From contig BQMF02000014.1 in the NCBI GenBank assembly GCA_027922465.2, positions 868,001-932,000 of the forward strand: a DNA stretch of 64,000 nucleotides, in the 5' to 3' direction. This stretch comes from Turritopsis dohrnii. Lineage: Eukaryota > Cnidaria > Hydrozoa > Anthoathecata > Oceaniidae. The position numbers and the translations under genes are program-made. Position 1 is the first letter of the stretch. Each line of letters opens with the position of its first letter. Shown piece by piece: positions 48,501 through 58,142 of the stretch. The notes under the pieces were generated by a model. That model was not told the DNA's origin. It saw only the letters and a program-made list of their open reading frames with translations, and did not search any database.

Positions 48501-49835
48501 TGTGGCACAGTGACATGGAATCATGTCCTGAATCACCTAAAATCCAAAATGGTGGCCACCGTGATTGAAGAAAAAATTTATGTCAAACATGGACATATTA
48601 TATACCATTTTGTTGCATTTTTGTTGCATGGTACCACCGCACATTGAATGTCACATGTCCAACAAAATTATTGTTTCTGTGTAATTACAATTTGTTGAAT
48701 TACAAAATTACACGAACGTTTGGCTATAAAGTTACTCGTGACGCAGAAAGTTCAAAATAACGCATAGTTGGAATACCTTATCGGACAAAACTTAGTCGGA
48801 CAAAAGTGATTAAATTTTTTGGAAGTGACTAAAATTTTGTCCGACTAAAATTTTGTCTGACTAATTATTATGTCCGACTAATTATTATGTCCGACTAAAT
48901 ATTTGGTCCAAATCATTTTTTTTTTTTTCAAAGTTCAACATGACGCATAGTTGGAATAACATTACTGTTTTTTGTTTTTCCCTTAGGTACGACATTGACT
49001 CCTGATACGGTGCTGTGTTATCGCTGTGGACTGCAACAGTTAAAAGTACTTGCTTACCAATACAGAAAATCCATTCCTAACGATCAGTTGCCCGCGCACG
49101 TGACTGGCCGAGAGGACTGCCACTGGGGACGAAATTGTCGCACGCAAGAGCATTCGATTAATCATGCAAGGTAATTTCTTTCATTTTATGTTTCAATACC
49201 ATTAACCCGATAACATTTTCCCTGGAAATCCAGGTTTAAGTAAACTGGACTTGGAAATGCAAAGATCGTTTTTGTGTAAATTCGGGAAAACATGATGATA
49301 GTGGGCTGATACACTTTTCACAAATTTCTGTTTAAACACCGTGTTCTGGCTTGGTTAGTGCATCCAATTTCAGTCCTCTTTATCATCCTTAGGGCAGTTC
49401 TGGTAAAGAGAATATTTACTAAGTAATAAAAGCACAGGATTGGTGAAACAACAAACTACATGAAAACGAGGTTGGCTGTACTAACTAAATCAAAACGGGG
49501 AAGTTTAATAAGAAGTTCGTGAAAGTTACATTCCCTCAAACGTAAGTGGCAACCCCAGTTTTTTTCTTAGTACCTTTCTTCGCAAAGACTGCAAGGAAAT
49601 CAAGTATCTTTTGAGGTCGTCATCCACCCAGCTACGGGCGTTTGTCGGGTGTTTTGTTTTTGTGACTTAATTGGTCACTGTACGCCCTACTCATTTCGTC
49701 AAGATGACTAGTTCTCAAGTTAGAGATGATTCTTTTACCAAGGTCTTCACACTGGCACTTGTTTGGTAGCATATATTACTTTGTTGTTTTTGTAGAAGGT
49801 TTAACCACGTTTGCAACCAAACAAGATTTCGATGA
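36507..49835 (+). CDS. CHFR: E3 ubiquitin-protein ligase CHFR (FHA-RING-PBZ)
   Basis: Checkpoint protein with FHA and RING domains; in vertebrates it delays mitotic entry by ubiquitinating mitotic kinases, and its PBZ finger binds poly(ADP-ribose). Eighteen exons, all GT-AG and phase-consistent, 527 residues: 36507-36612, 37315-37414, 37883-37928, 38355-38418, 38849-39021, 39278-39406, 41991-42013, 42694-42769, 44414-44492, 44982-45046, 45434-45531, 45938-45999, 46295-46384, 46889-46972, 47241-47311, 48053-48146, 48987-49170, 49796-49835. FHA: VTIGRAP, then YLSKHHATLH, then NNGVLLNGEV. An acidic linker follows (EEDKEQDEEVEEKEE). RING: LMCSICQ, DIFHDCV, LPCMHSYCGGC, CPT-CRK. Cys-rich part: FFCHLYWECRSPGCRGC. 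PBZ: CHWGRNCRTQ and FNHVCNQTRF at the C-terminus. It is shorter than human CHFR (664) mainly in the linkers. The first donor (C|GTATCT at 36613) is the least certain junction. Exon 15 has an alternative acceptor. Confidence 0.93.
37150..37270. mobile_element. 121-bp MITE, copy B
   Basis: The ends CCCATTGGGAAAAATCATCA and AAATTTACTCACTGGG are imperfect inverted repeats. The interior GTCACTGTGATGAAGAGCAT ... CACTCCTTTGCAGTGATTTT is shared with copies at 37449-37569 (opposite orientation) and 46151-46269. Located in CHFR intron 1. Confidence 0.75.
37449..37569. mobile_element. 121-bp MITE, copy A (inverted relative to B)
   Basis: CCCAGTGCGCAAATTTGTTG at the left end mirrors CAATTTTACCCACTAGG at the right end. 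The interior matches copy B in reverse orientation. It sits 35 bp after CHFR exon 2 ends. Confidence 0.75.
39703..41053. mobile_element. Tc1-like transposon with ~250-bp IR/DR termini
   Basis: Inverted repeats 39703-39955 and 40802-41053 are almost identical and begin CAAGTGCTGTTCAACGAATT. TA borders both ends (39701-39702, 41054-41055). Within each arm the motif GAATTAGAATAAT recurs three times, the IR/DR arrangement of Tc1 elements in which direct repeats bind transposase. The element is 1,351 bp and sits in the left arm of a larger palindrome in a CHFR intron. Confidence 0.93.
39986..40713 (-). pseudogene. Defective Tc1-family transposase
   Basis: From ATG 40711-40713: MGKQRDLSTGIVAQIQALRQ and GLTQTKIAEQLGISQSSV form the paired-type helix-turn-helix. 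Then sequence is missing: the region normally holding the first catalytic Asp (WSDE-like) is absent after SELTDLWN. A frame change near 40410 follows. The remainder has KKTVNAAVYQDVL, FQQDLAPAHAAKS with the second Asp, and WPANSPDLNVIENL with the final acidic residue. The next codon is TGA where Trp is usual; the same frame then runs to KGAATKY and a stop at 39986. Not active, but little diverged. Confidence 0.9.
43344..43516. mobile_element. 173-bp palindromic MITE, copy 2
   Basis: CAGTTTAACTCATGTAATTC at 43344 and GAATTACATGAGTTAAACTG ending 43516 are perfect inverted repeats, bordered by TA on both sides. The interior TTATAAGGGTAAACTCGGAC matches copy 1 (12417-12588) in reverse. The CAGT terminus with TA duplication suggests a pogo/Tigger-derived MITE. 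Located in a CHFR intron. Confidence 0.9.
43738..43781 (+). repeat. Short tandem repeat, 13-bp unit x3
   Basis: AGTCGGATATTTT is repeated three times in a CHFR intron. The AGTCGG core also occurs in clusters at 48777-48912 and 54228-54350. Confidence 0.85.
44537..44691 (+). repeat. 31-bp minisatellite, 5 copies
   Basis: CATATTTGATGAACCATACC starts at 44537, 44568, 44599, 44630 and 44661, exactly 31 bp apart, with few mismatches; the last copy is partial. It lies in the CHFR intron after exon 9. Confidence 0.95.
46151..46269. mobile_element. 119-bp MITE, copy C
   Basis: Same family and orientation as 37150-37270: CTCACTGCGATGAAGAATAT ... CACTCCTTCGCAGTGTTTTT ... CACTGGG. It ends 25 bp before CHFR exon 13, so it abuts that acceptor region. 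Confidence 0.7.
47188..47277 (+). repeat. 45-bp tandem duplication including a splice acceptor (CHFR exon 15)
   Basis: TTGTTTAGATTTGAATTTCG and the following 25 bp occur at 47188-47232 and again at 47233-47277 with almost no change. Each copy carries TTTAG|AT, so acceptors exist at 47195 and 47240. Both are open and in phase: the upstream one would add exactly 15 residues, a second DLNFDEATMSSL. The downstream copy matches the usual CHFR length. Confidence 0.9.
48777..48912. repeat. AGTCGGACAAAA / CCGACTAATTATTATGT repeat cluster
   Basis: Several copies of AGTCGGACAAAA and its reverse complement TTTTGTCCGACT, plus two direct copies of TAATTATTATGTCCGAC. The overall layout is palindromic, like 54228-54350. 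It lies in the intron before CHFR exon 17. Confidence 0.75.
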
Positions 49836-50769
49836 TCATCCGGTGCCGCATAGTTTTCAAATATGACGTCATGATGCTGAAAAGCGCTTCATGTTATACG
49901 CCCAAGAGAAAACTTTTTTACCTCCTTGTAAATATGACAGAGATGTTTATGAAGTATAAAAACCTTAACTAGACCGTACGTGCTAGATCCATTATCTAAG
50001 CGCTTCATGTCTTATCTGGTAATTTCTTGTAAACAGCTTTTCCACTACGCGAAACATAACATGTTCGTTCTCGCAGGAATTAAACCTTCTCTTATCAATT
50101 GGACAATAGACAAAGAAGAAAAGATTCCAAATCCATTCCTAAAGCAACCTCTAACCCAGGGCTTTTCCATTTTGATAAAAAGCGGCGCAGTCCGTATCTC
50201 GCATAGGCAAGAAGAACTGTGTTTAAGGTTGTTTGTAAATTCAATGAAACGTAGCATGACATTAAACAAGTTTATGCCACAGCATATATCATTAAGATTC
50301 CCAAGGTCAGGTGCCGAAAGCTGGCAACACTAACTAGCAGCCCTGGGTACGAGATACCTCTCTGATGGTAACTTGTTGTAAGGTGGAACCATTCCAACTG
50401 GTAGTCTGGCTCGGCTGTTAAGAAGGGCTTTACTTTGTTATTAATTTGTTAAGGCTTTTATAAGCCTACAAGCTCTTTGAACTGTATTCAATACAATTAC
50501 ATGCAATTACATGAGCGCTGGAGTATAGTTTTATCAACCTTGTAATCAGGATTTCTTGCCTTTTTATATATTTCCTCATAGGGTGAAGTATATATTAAAA
50601 CCGGCATTTTCTTTCTCGTCCGTTCACTTTTATAGCCGCAGTTCAGTATTGAACTTTGGCCTAGCCAAGAGGTAGATAAGCATACAGGCTAGTTTTCAGC
50701 ACTACGCGCCATTTTTTCAATTTCAGTGCAGCTTGGTAGTGGAAGATTTTTGCTTTGTCTGCTAGCTAT
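49836..50769. other. Region after CHFR with an unrecognised open frame
   Basis: A 117-residue plus-strand frame at 49980-50333 and a minus-strand frame at 50045-50269 overlap. Neither resembles a known family, and CHFR 3' UTR must begin here. Part may be 3' remains of the minus-strand Helentron-like element. Confidence 0.3.
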
Positions 50770-51219
50770 TTAAGATGATTCAAGAGATAAAACGTGATGA
50801 TGGAAATAAATCGTATCAATATAATTATAAGGTTTGCGGAGTGGGTGCGTGAAATCACCCGCTCGCCAGCGAAAATTAAGAATGTGTCTTTTCGGGTACT
50901 CGTAATGAAATGCTGTATACAAAATAGATTTTTTAAAATCCATCCAGAAATAGCGCATATATGTTTTCAGAGAATATTTTGTTTGAAAGGGCATCCTATC
51001 GTTATTACCTTCTCCACCAGCAGGATGCATGGATACAAAACCAGGAGAAAAACTACCGGCTTGAACATCTTTAGAAAAATTTGTGTGAAGCCAATTTCTT
51101 AGTTCTTGTGCAGGTTCATCAGAATGACTTAATATAGATCTTACTTTCTGATCGTGCTTCTTACTGAAAACAAAAGCATGGCTATGAACTTCACCACGGC
51201 TTTTAGCAAATTCGTAGCA
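50770..51219 (-). pseudogene. Helitron/Helentron Rep-like fragment
   Basis: An open minus-strand frame of 149 codons from 51219 reads YEFAKSRGEVHSHAFVFSKK, then EPAQELRNWLHTNFSKDV, then GFVSMHPAGGEGNNDR. EFAKSRGxxHxH is the conserved two-His rolling-circle-replicase (HUH-type) stretch of Helitron Rep proteins, and the MHPAGG tract recalls Helentron-type replicases. A TGA stop at 51220-51222 precedes the open frame, and no complete Rep or helicase follows, so this is a decayed copy. Confidence 0.55.
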
Positions 51220-51459
51220 TCACTCAATAAGGGGCTTTGTAACAACCTGCTCTGTGCTTTTATCAGTTACATTTTCACAATTATCATCAGGGCTTCTTTT
51301 GACTATCTTTGATTTTTTTATATCGAAGCATTCTTTTCTCTTACGTTTTGATTTTCTTTATCTTCAACAAGCTGTGTATTTACAGATTTAGCATTTGTTT
51401 GGCTTAAAGTGTAATTATTATCTACAGCTTTAAAGCTGGGAATACATTAGCCATTTAAG

Positions 51460-51558
51460 TTTATCAGTTTAAATTTTTTATGACGATTTTGCCCACTGGG
51501 ACTTTATTTCTATTTAATTCGCTATGTATCACGTTTTCTTTTTACTGCATCCAATAAA
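51460..51558. repeat. Copy of the GTTTTGCCCACNGGGACT repeat
   Basis: ATGACGATTTTGCCCACTGG followed by TCTATTTAATTCGCTATGTATCACGTTTTC-like sequence matches the centre of 60263-60394 over about 65 bp. The terminal parts are degenerate. It interrupts the Helentron-like region. Confidence 0.7.
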
Positions 51559-51831
51559 TGTGTAAATCCTGATTCAAAAAATTTTGATAATTCTTGCGTC
51601 GAAGCATGCTTCAATTTCTATCTTTGCTTCACTTGCTTCACGGTTGTTCACACAGGTCTTCCGTCTGCTTCATAAGTGTGAATCAGGCTACCTAGTGTAA
51701 ACCTGTTCTTGAGCAAGAGTTTGATTTGATAATTCTTTCGCACAGAGTAAATAGAGGATGTAACTTACTTTTAACCAATTTAAATAATCGTCATAAATAG
51801 AAATATAGTCATAAAAAAATTAAACTGATTC

Positions 51832-52203
51832 TCATTTAAACAGATTATCTATTTTAGCCTTAACTATTGTAGAATCGATATCATTCGACCCCTTGATGTT
51901 ACCATGATTTAGGGAAGCTGTGTCTTGTTCAACCTTAGTAGATAAATAATCATGAAAGTTATTATGAATAGTAGGGGTAGATGATTCTTCATTGATGGAT
52001 ACACAAGGGTTAGTACAATTATTATGATTACTTGGGAATGGGGAATCTATCTTTGAGAAAGCTTTCAACTCTGTTACATCTGGAAGTACATGCTTGCTAT
52101 AATTTGGTTTTACGTAGTTCTCAGTTTTAGTCAAAATGCTTATTGGTAAGCATTGCGTTGGACTCTGAAAATGCATTTGTAATATGGAGTCAATTAACTG
52201 CAA
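51832..52203 (-). pseudogene. Unrecognised ORF in the Helentron-like region
   Basis: A 123-codon minus-strand frame, Ser/Asn/His-rich and low in motifs (YSKHVLPDVTELKAFSKIDS). It lies between the OTU fragment and the Rep fragment in the same orientation, so it is probably the linker of the same decayed element. No family was recognised. Confidence 0.35.
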
Positions 52204-52478
52204 TTTTCAGTATTCACAAAAATGTCTATTTCTAAAAATGCAGCAGTTGCTTGACAAAAAAGTTCTGCAGCATAATACTGAATTTCGTTCCTGGTGTAAT
52301 AGAAATTATAGAAATTCTGTTGTCATTTTCATCAAACAGGAACTGAGAGTAAATATGCTTGAAATTCCTAACATATGCAACATTATCTTGATTTTCTCTT
52401 ACAAAGTTTACAACTGCTACTCTTAATTTTATATGATCATTAAAAATGTTTACATGAATTTCTTCTTAATAATGCCAT

Positions 52479-52667
52479 TCAAATTTCTGGCCTTTTCATT
52501 TGATCAACTATCGCCCTATACCAACAGTCCCCATCCCCATCCCTCTTATAAGTAACAAACAAACCAAGAAAAGTTGCTCTGCCTATTATTTGGTTTGCTG
52601 TGCTGAACTTGTTCATAGGTCCTAACATTGTAAGCTGTTCAACTATACTTTTAGAACTAGCCATCAT
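52479..52667 (-). pseudogene. OTU-like cysteine protease fragment
   Basis: Near the end of a 62-codon minus-strand frame is RDGDGDCWYRAIVDQMKRPE. D-G-D-C-x-(F/Y)-R-A-I is the catalytic Asp/Cys motif of OTU deubiquitinases. OTU domains are known in some Helentron/Helitron polyproteins and other transposons. The rest of the domain, including the catalytic His, is not in frame. It precedes the Rep-like fragment by 1.3 kb on the same strand. Confidence 0.6.
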
Positions 52668-52879
52668 ACAAATAATTCAAAGAAATAATCCAAGTACTAC
52701 AATAGAAAGAAATAGTAATACTTATAACTTGATCTTCAGCATACGCCGGACCAAAAAATCCAAACAGAAAAATGCTGTTATGGGCATACTTTTTGAATAA
52801 ATATGGTTCTATATCAAAGCGTACTCGATATAAAAAGTGCATAATAGAAAACGACAGGAAAATGATGTTCAGATACATC

Positions 52880-54227
52880 AGAAAGGCCTCTTAAAAACAC
52901 ATGTTCTCCAGCAGACAAGCCTCATTTTTGTTATATGTGACACGTTGTTAAATAGCTGATGGATGAGAGCTTTGCAGTGTCTCCAATAAATCAGTTTGTT
53001 TTAGCTAAAAAAAGAAAATCTTTGAGCCCCCCTAATTCTACGTCCTTGTACTTCGTTGCAACCATAGTTTTAACCAACCCATTCTGTTGAATCGTACCCA
53101 AATTCAATCTAAAAGTAACAAGAATATATCACAAAACGATGTACCAAAATTGCCAGCCTCTTACAAAAAGTGGCTCTTCAGATTAAGAAAACAAAAGAGA
53201 CTGCTGGTCATACAGAGACACCAATTTATGATTCATAAAATATATAAGTGATGAAATTAAAAAAAAAGACAAGACTATAAATAAGTGAAGAGACTTTAAT
53301 GACTCCACATTGCTAATTTGTTTAATGTTGATTGAATAGAAAACATTCATTCGAAAGTGATGTATAGAGTTTACAAAATATTTTGTTCGTTTGCTTGATA
53401 ACTACTACATTACATTACAACAAACACAGAATATCATTGTTAGAGTCATTTTGGATTACGTGTTCAACGCACTTTCACTTTGACCAATATGTAGCACAAA
53501 ACACAAAATCAGCGCTTGCTAACTCAAAAGTATATAATAACAGGTTCAATTATGATATACGGTGATAATATTATGAATTCCTTTACTTCTCTGGTGATAA
53601 ATAACCCTTTCCTTTAGCTTTTATCTCCGAAAAAGCGATATCTGTGTGATGGGCAAACTGTTAGACTCATGTTTTAATTTGAGGCCGCGTTCACTCTGAT
53701 AAAATAGCTGTAATTATAAATTATCTGAAAAATCGGAATTAAGACACGATTAACAAATAGGAATCCAGGCTAGAACTGTGGACATGGGACGGAAGAACAA
53801 ATACTAATGAAAGTAAGTAAAGTACTTCATGGTTAATTCATTCTTGCCACAAGTCTTATACAGTTGTATATGATATTTGCAAGAAACACAAAAAACCTCT
53901 GATCGTTTCAAAAGTTCAGTATGTAGTAGCATTTCAAGTTTTTTAAGTTTTAAGAAGTTAAAGGCGTGAAGAGGTGAAATATGAATGAATGTATGAAGAA
54001 GAACAAGTGCGGCCAGGACAAACACAAACTGAACAAGAACAAAAGAAGGGTCAAGAAGAACAAAATAACGAAAATACACAAATGAAGAAAAAAACTGTTT
54101 GAAATTGATATTGAAATTGACTAATTTACCTAATTTACCTAACCTTTTCTTTTTGGTGTTGTAATTTATTTCTTAAAAAAACTTTCAAACTATCCAAACT
54201 TTCTTAGCCCTTTTTTGTCTTGGAAAT
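52880..54227. other. No recognised content
   Basis: About 1.3 kb with only short unsupported frames on both strands (53383-53565, 53804-54079). No inverted-repeat element or RNA gene was seen. Confidence 0.4.
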
Positions 54228-54350
54228 TGGTCGGCAAAAAGTGACTAAACTCGAAAATTTAGTCGGCAAAAAGTGACTAAATTTTGTCCAAGTGACTAAT
54301 TTTTTTCCCGACTTTTTATTATTCCCGACTAACATTTTTGCCGACTTTTG
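54228..54350. repeat. AGTCGGCAAAAAGTGACTAAA palindromic repeat cluster
   Basis: AGTCGGCAAAAAGTGACTAA occurs on one side and CCGACTAACATTTTTGCCGA on the other, making an inverted arrangement with internal direct copies. It shares AGTCGG/CCGACTAA units with 48777-48912, suggesting one MITE-like family. Confidence 0.7.
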
Positions 54351-54574
54351 TTTTATCGATAGGTATATATATCTGGCGATTCAAATCCATATACCCTTTA
54401 ATGAAGAAAATTTTTACATAAGCAAGTTTCATTCAAATCTCACCGGTGTGTCCCCAAAGAAAATTTCCAAAGCTTTTCGAAAGCAGGTTGGGTATGACCA
54501 GCCAGTTTTCTTTTGGATGTCTCTGCTTTGTTGTCGGATAATAGTAACTAGTACACCAATGCCTTTCCAAAATC

Positions 54575-57490
54575 CAAGTACCTATGAATAAATACTTTCA
54601 ATGTCAGCGCTTAGGGAAACCATTATACTTTTCTTTTTTCTTTTCAAATGGATTGCTCCCTGCAAGGCCGAAGCCACTACTAGGCAGAGAGCTACAAGAT
54701 GAGAAAAGGAAGAAGAGTTATAAAGATAGATGAGAAAGATGAGAAAAGGAAGAAGAGTTATAAAGACAGAGCATGAGGGAGAGAATTCCAGAGGAGAAGG
54801 GTTAGGGTTAGGGTGAGTTGATGTCATCAACAAGTCATCCGAACAATGCCCATGAAAGTATTTATAGGAAAGAGACAGGGAGGCAACGTTTTTCCGATGT
54901 GAGAGGGGATGAAGATTAGCACAAAGATCAGAGCCAACTAAGTTAACTAAGCCCTTCTGAATTCGAACGACAAGATGAAGACAATGAGCAGAGGCTCCAG
55001 CCCAAAGGTGGCAGCAGTAATCAAGACAAGGGCGAACAGTGGCCTTTAAGATGTAAATGATAGATTCAGCCAAAAAAAAGTGACGGACCCGAAAAAGTGA
55101 GCCAACCTTCATAGCAGCAGATTTAGCAATGGACTCGATGTAAGAATTCCATGTGAGATTCTTTGAGAAGGTTAAACCTAAAAGACGAATATGAGATGAT
55201 TCTGCAAGCTCACTTCCGTTCATAAGAACAGAAGAAATTACAGGGTCCCTGAAGCGATTAATAGGGAGAAGCTTATTTTTCGAAGCATTGAAGGAAAACC
55301 AACCATTGCTGACCTCATTCAACTACTGTTCTAAGATCGTCCTCCAACTCAGCAGCCATTTCAACCTTATCAAAAAAGTCCTTAGTCCTTTCAAGATAGC
55401 AAGTTTACTGAGAATACAATCGGGAAGGTCGTTGATGAAAATGAGAAAGAGGGTCGGACCAAGAACAGGACCTTGAGGCACCCCGGAATTAATTGAGTAA
55501 GAAGAAGACGAATGATCATCAAGAACCACCTTAATACTCCTGCCATTAAGAAAGGACTTAATAAGATTCAAGAGTGAACCAGAAATGCCATAAGACTTCA
55601 GCTTGTGAAGAAGGCCACGATGCTAAACCTTGTTGAATGCCTTAGAGATGTCAAGACAAGCATTGAGGGACAGATATACACGTTTTGAGATAACGGTTGA
55701 GATAATGCTTGTCAAGACAAGCATTGAGGGACAGATATACACGTTTTGAGATAACGGTTAGAGCATCAGCAGTGGAACGGCCAGAACGGAAACCATACTG
55801 GTGATCAGAGAACAGATGGAGAGATTCCAAATGATGGGTGATGGAAGAGTTGATCAATGATTCGAAGATTTATAGGACGAGGAAGACTTATAGGACGATA
55901 GCATAAAGGGTCCGATCTCTCACCAGAATTTTTGAAAACAGACACAACAGAAGCAATCTTCCAACAAGAAGGAAAACAAGATTCATTGATGCACTTCCTG
56001 AATACCTTACAGAGTATGGGAGAGAGTTCAGGCGAGCATTTTTGTAGAAAAATTACAGGGATTTCGTCGGGACCAGTAGCCTTAGAAGAGTCGAGAGAAA
56101 TAACAACATCCGCAACCATCTTGGGAGTTATGTTCAGAGAAGACAAATCCAAGTAGGTTCTGGGGACAATATCGAGAAAAACATGACCAGTGTCATCAAG
56201 AGTGCAGTTCCTGCTGAACTGTTTAGCAAAGAGCTCCACTTTACTAACAGCAGATGTCAACACCTCGGGACCATTGAAGAGTGATGGAATCAAAGACTTA
56301 CCCTTATTAGAAAAGCTCCGATAGATACGCCAGAAATCATGTGACACAACAGATGCAGATGTAAGCCGATCATAGACCTGATTTCGATAGGTGTGTTTAT
56401 CCTCCTCAATGACTTTTTTACAGTCCTTGCGAGCTCTGGTCAAAAGACGCCTGTTGTCCTCACCACTACAACGTTGATAACGATGGAGAAAATTATTACG
56501 ATGGGCAATTACAGCAGAAATTGCAGGAACCAGGGGGGTAGAGTGAGGTTTAACGTGATATTTACGACAAGGAACAAATTCATCAATACCAACCTGAAGC
56601 CAAGAAGAGATCTCCACTGCACACCTCTCTGCATCACAGGCAAAGATATGATCAACCGGCAGGTCACGGATCAGACCTCGAAAGTTGCCCCAGTCACCAC
56701 AATGGTATGAATAAAGTTTGCGATGAATGGGTGGATCGTGTGGGCAAGTGGAATTAAAGTCAATGGTTACGTTAACAACAGAATGATCAGAATTACCTAA
56801 AGGGTCAGCTGTTGATGTTTCGCAGATGTTCGGGTTAGACGAAAGGAATAGGTGAAGTAAAGAAGGCTCCTGATCAGCTCGATCAGGTACGCAAGTGGGA
56901 GAGTTCACAGGCTGAGTAAGAGAGTAGGAGATAGCAAAGTTAAAGGTGTCAATGCCAGATGTGGAGGTAGTGTGAGAGAAAGGTAACCAGTCAGCATGAT
57001 GGATATTGAAATCACCGAACACAAAGATATTAGCAGAAGGGTGAGTTATGATAGCTTTATCAATGTTTTTCAAGATAGAATTGATGACGCTGCACGACTG
57101 AGAAGATGGGGAGCGATACACAAAAAAAGATAACTAGTTGAATGCAAGAGAGAAAGACGTAGACAGATGAAAGATTCTTCAGGAGATTCGAGATTCAATT
57201 GACGACTGACAGGAAGACAGTCACGAACATAGGTACCAAGGCCGTGCATAAGAATAGATGAGTCCTTAGATGACTTGCATAAAATAGATGAGTACATCGA
57301 GGTCAGAAGAGCTAATGGAACGGTTGACATTAATTTCACAAATAGCAAGAATGTCAAGAGATGAGTTGGCTAAAAAAGATTCCAAATGAGAGAAGTTCCC
57401 ACGAAGCCCACGAATACTAGAGAAGGAAAGTGAGAACGGCGTTGGCGATTTACGAGTACCCAATTTAGATTTACTGGTATTTGCCATGTT
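54575..57490 (-). mobile_element. Decayed non-LTR retrotransposon (CR1/jockey superfamily type)
   Basis: Minus-strand pieces read in order. 57487-57266 has FSSIRGLRGNFSHLESFL and LDILAICEINVN (endonuclease N-end). 57121-55805 has NIFVFGDFNIHHADW and LGNSDHSVV (AP-endonuclease catalytic GDFN...H and SDH), then LDSSKATGPDEIPVIF and NSGERSDPLCYRPISL (reverse transcriptase start). 55857-55651 has HQYGFRSGRSTADAL. 55571-55323 has NSGVPQGPVLGPTLFLIFIN. 55322-54582 has RLLGLTFSKNLTWNSYIESI and the RT thumb. The catalytic YADD block is missing after INDLP, so it is dead. Several frame breaks and a 61-bp tandem duplication (55649-55770) are present. The 3' end near 54580-54600 reads out TAAGCGCTGACATTG, typical of such LINE tails. 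Confidence 0.9.
55649..55770. repeat. 61-bp tandem duplication inside the LINE
   Basis: TGTCAAGACAAGCATTGAGG starts at 55649 and again at 55710, followed both times by GACAGATATACACGTTTTGA. The duplication shifts the reverse-transcriptase frame. Confidence 0.9.
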
Positions 57491-58142
57491 CTTCGTAATG
57501 AAGAGAAAGAAATCCTAGTTGTGTTGGCTGAAGAACTCGTGCTAGAGGATCATTTCAATATAGGTTAGCTGTTAGCTGTGAACCTTTTGTCGTAACAAAA
57601 GCAATGTTGTGGTCTCTAAGGATGCAAACCGTTACAGCTGCAGGGTGCCTTCTAAGCGCAACTTGGCACTACAATTGCAACGCAATGCAATTTTTCAACT
57701 GTTGATAGAGTAGCCTCTCTAAGTAGCCCGCAAAGAGTTCGGGCTCATGTACTACCAATTGGAAAAGTAGCAACCAGGTAAAACTATTATCCTAACACCC
57801 TCAACATAGATAACTAAGAAGCAGTATTGAAAATAGACTCAAGCATTTGTCAGACAGTCAAGCGCAACAAGGAGACCGGTGTTCATCATCCTAGAGTAGA
57901 TATAGATTTCGTTGTAATCAGGGCGTTAGCCAGAAATTTTGGGGAACAGGATGTTCTTCACTGTATCGGGAAGTTGGTGAATGCGTCAACTTTCAGCTTG
58001 ATTTACTCGATTAAGAAAATGATGTTATGCATTATCTGTGAGGCCTAACGAAAGCCCTGATACTGAACATTTTATCCTTAGTTATGTCACTTTTTTTGTC
58101 TTAACGTCAATTTAGTTATTGACAAGGTCAATCGAAACTTAC
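57491..58142. other. Gap between LINE and RETSAT exon 6
   Basis: This 650-bp stretch should hold part of the RETSAT 3' end. The frame running past the exon 6 donor ends at once (RVSFD, stop at 58128). One weak phase-compatible acceptor gives LKNCIALQL and a stop near 57670-57700, which is not convincing. Nothing else was recognised. Confidence 0.35.

Noticed and set aside
54804..54818. GGTTAGGGTTAGGG, a telomere-like repeat
   Set aside because: Only about two units inside LINE sequence; no evidence of a telomere or interstitial array.
55932..56710. Plus-strand frames of 74 and 105 codons
   Set aside because: Antisense shadows of the LINE reverse-transcriptase and endonuclease.
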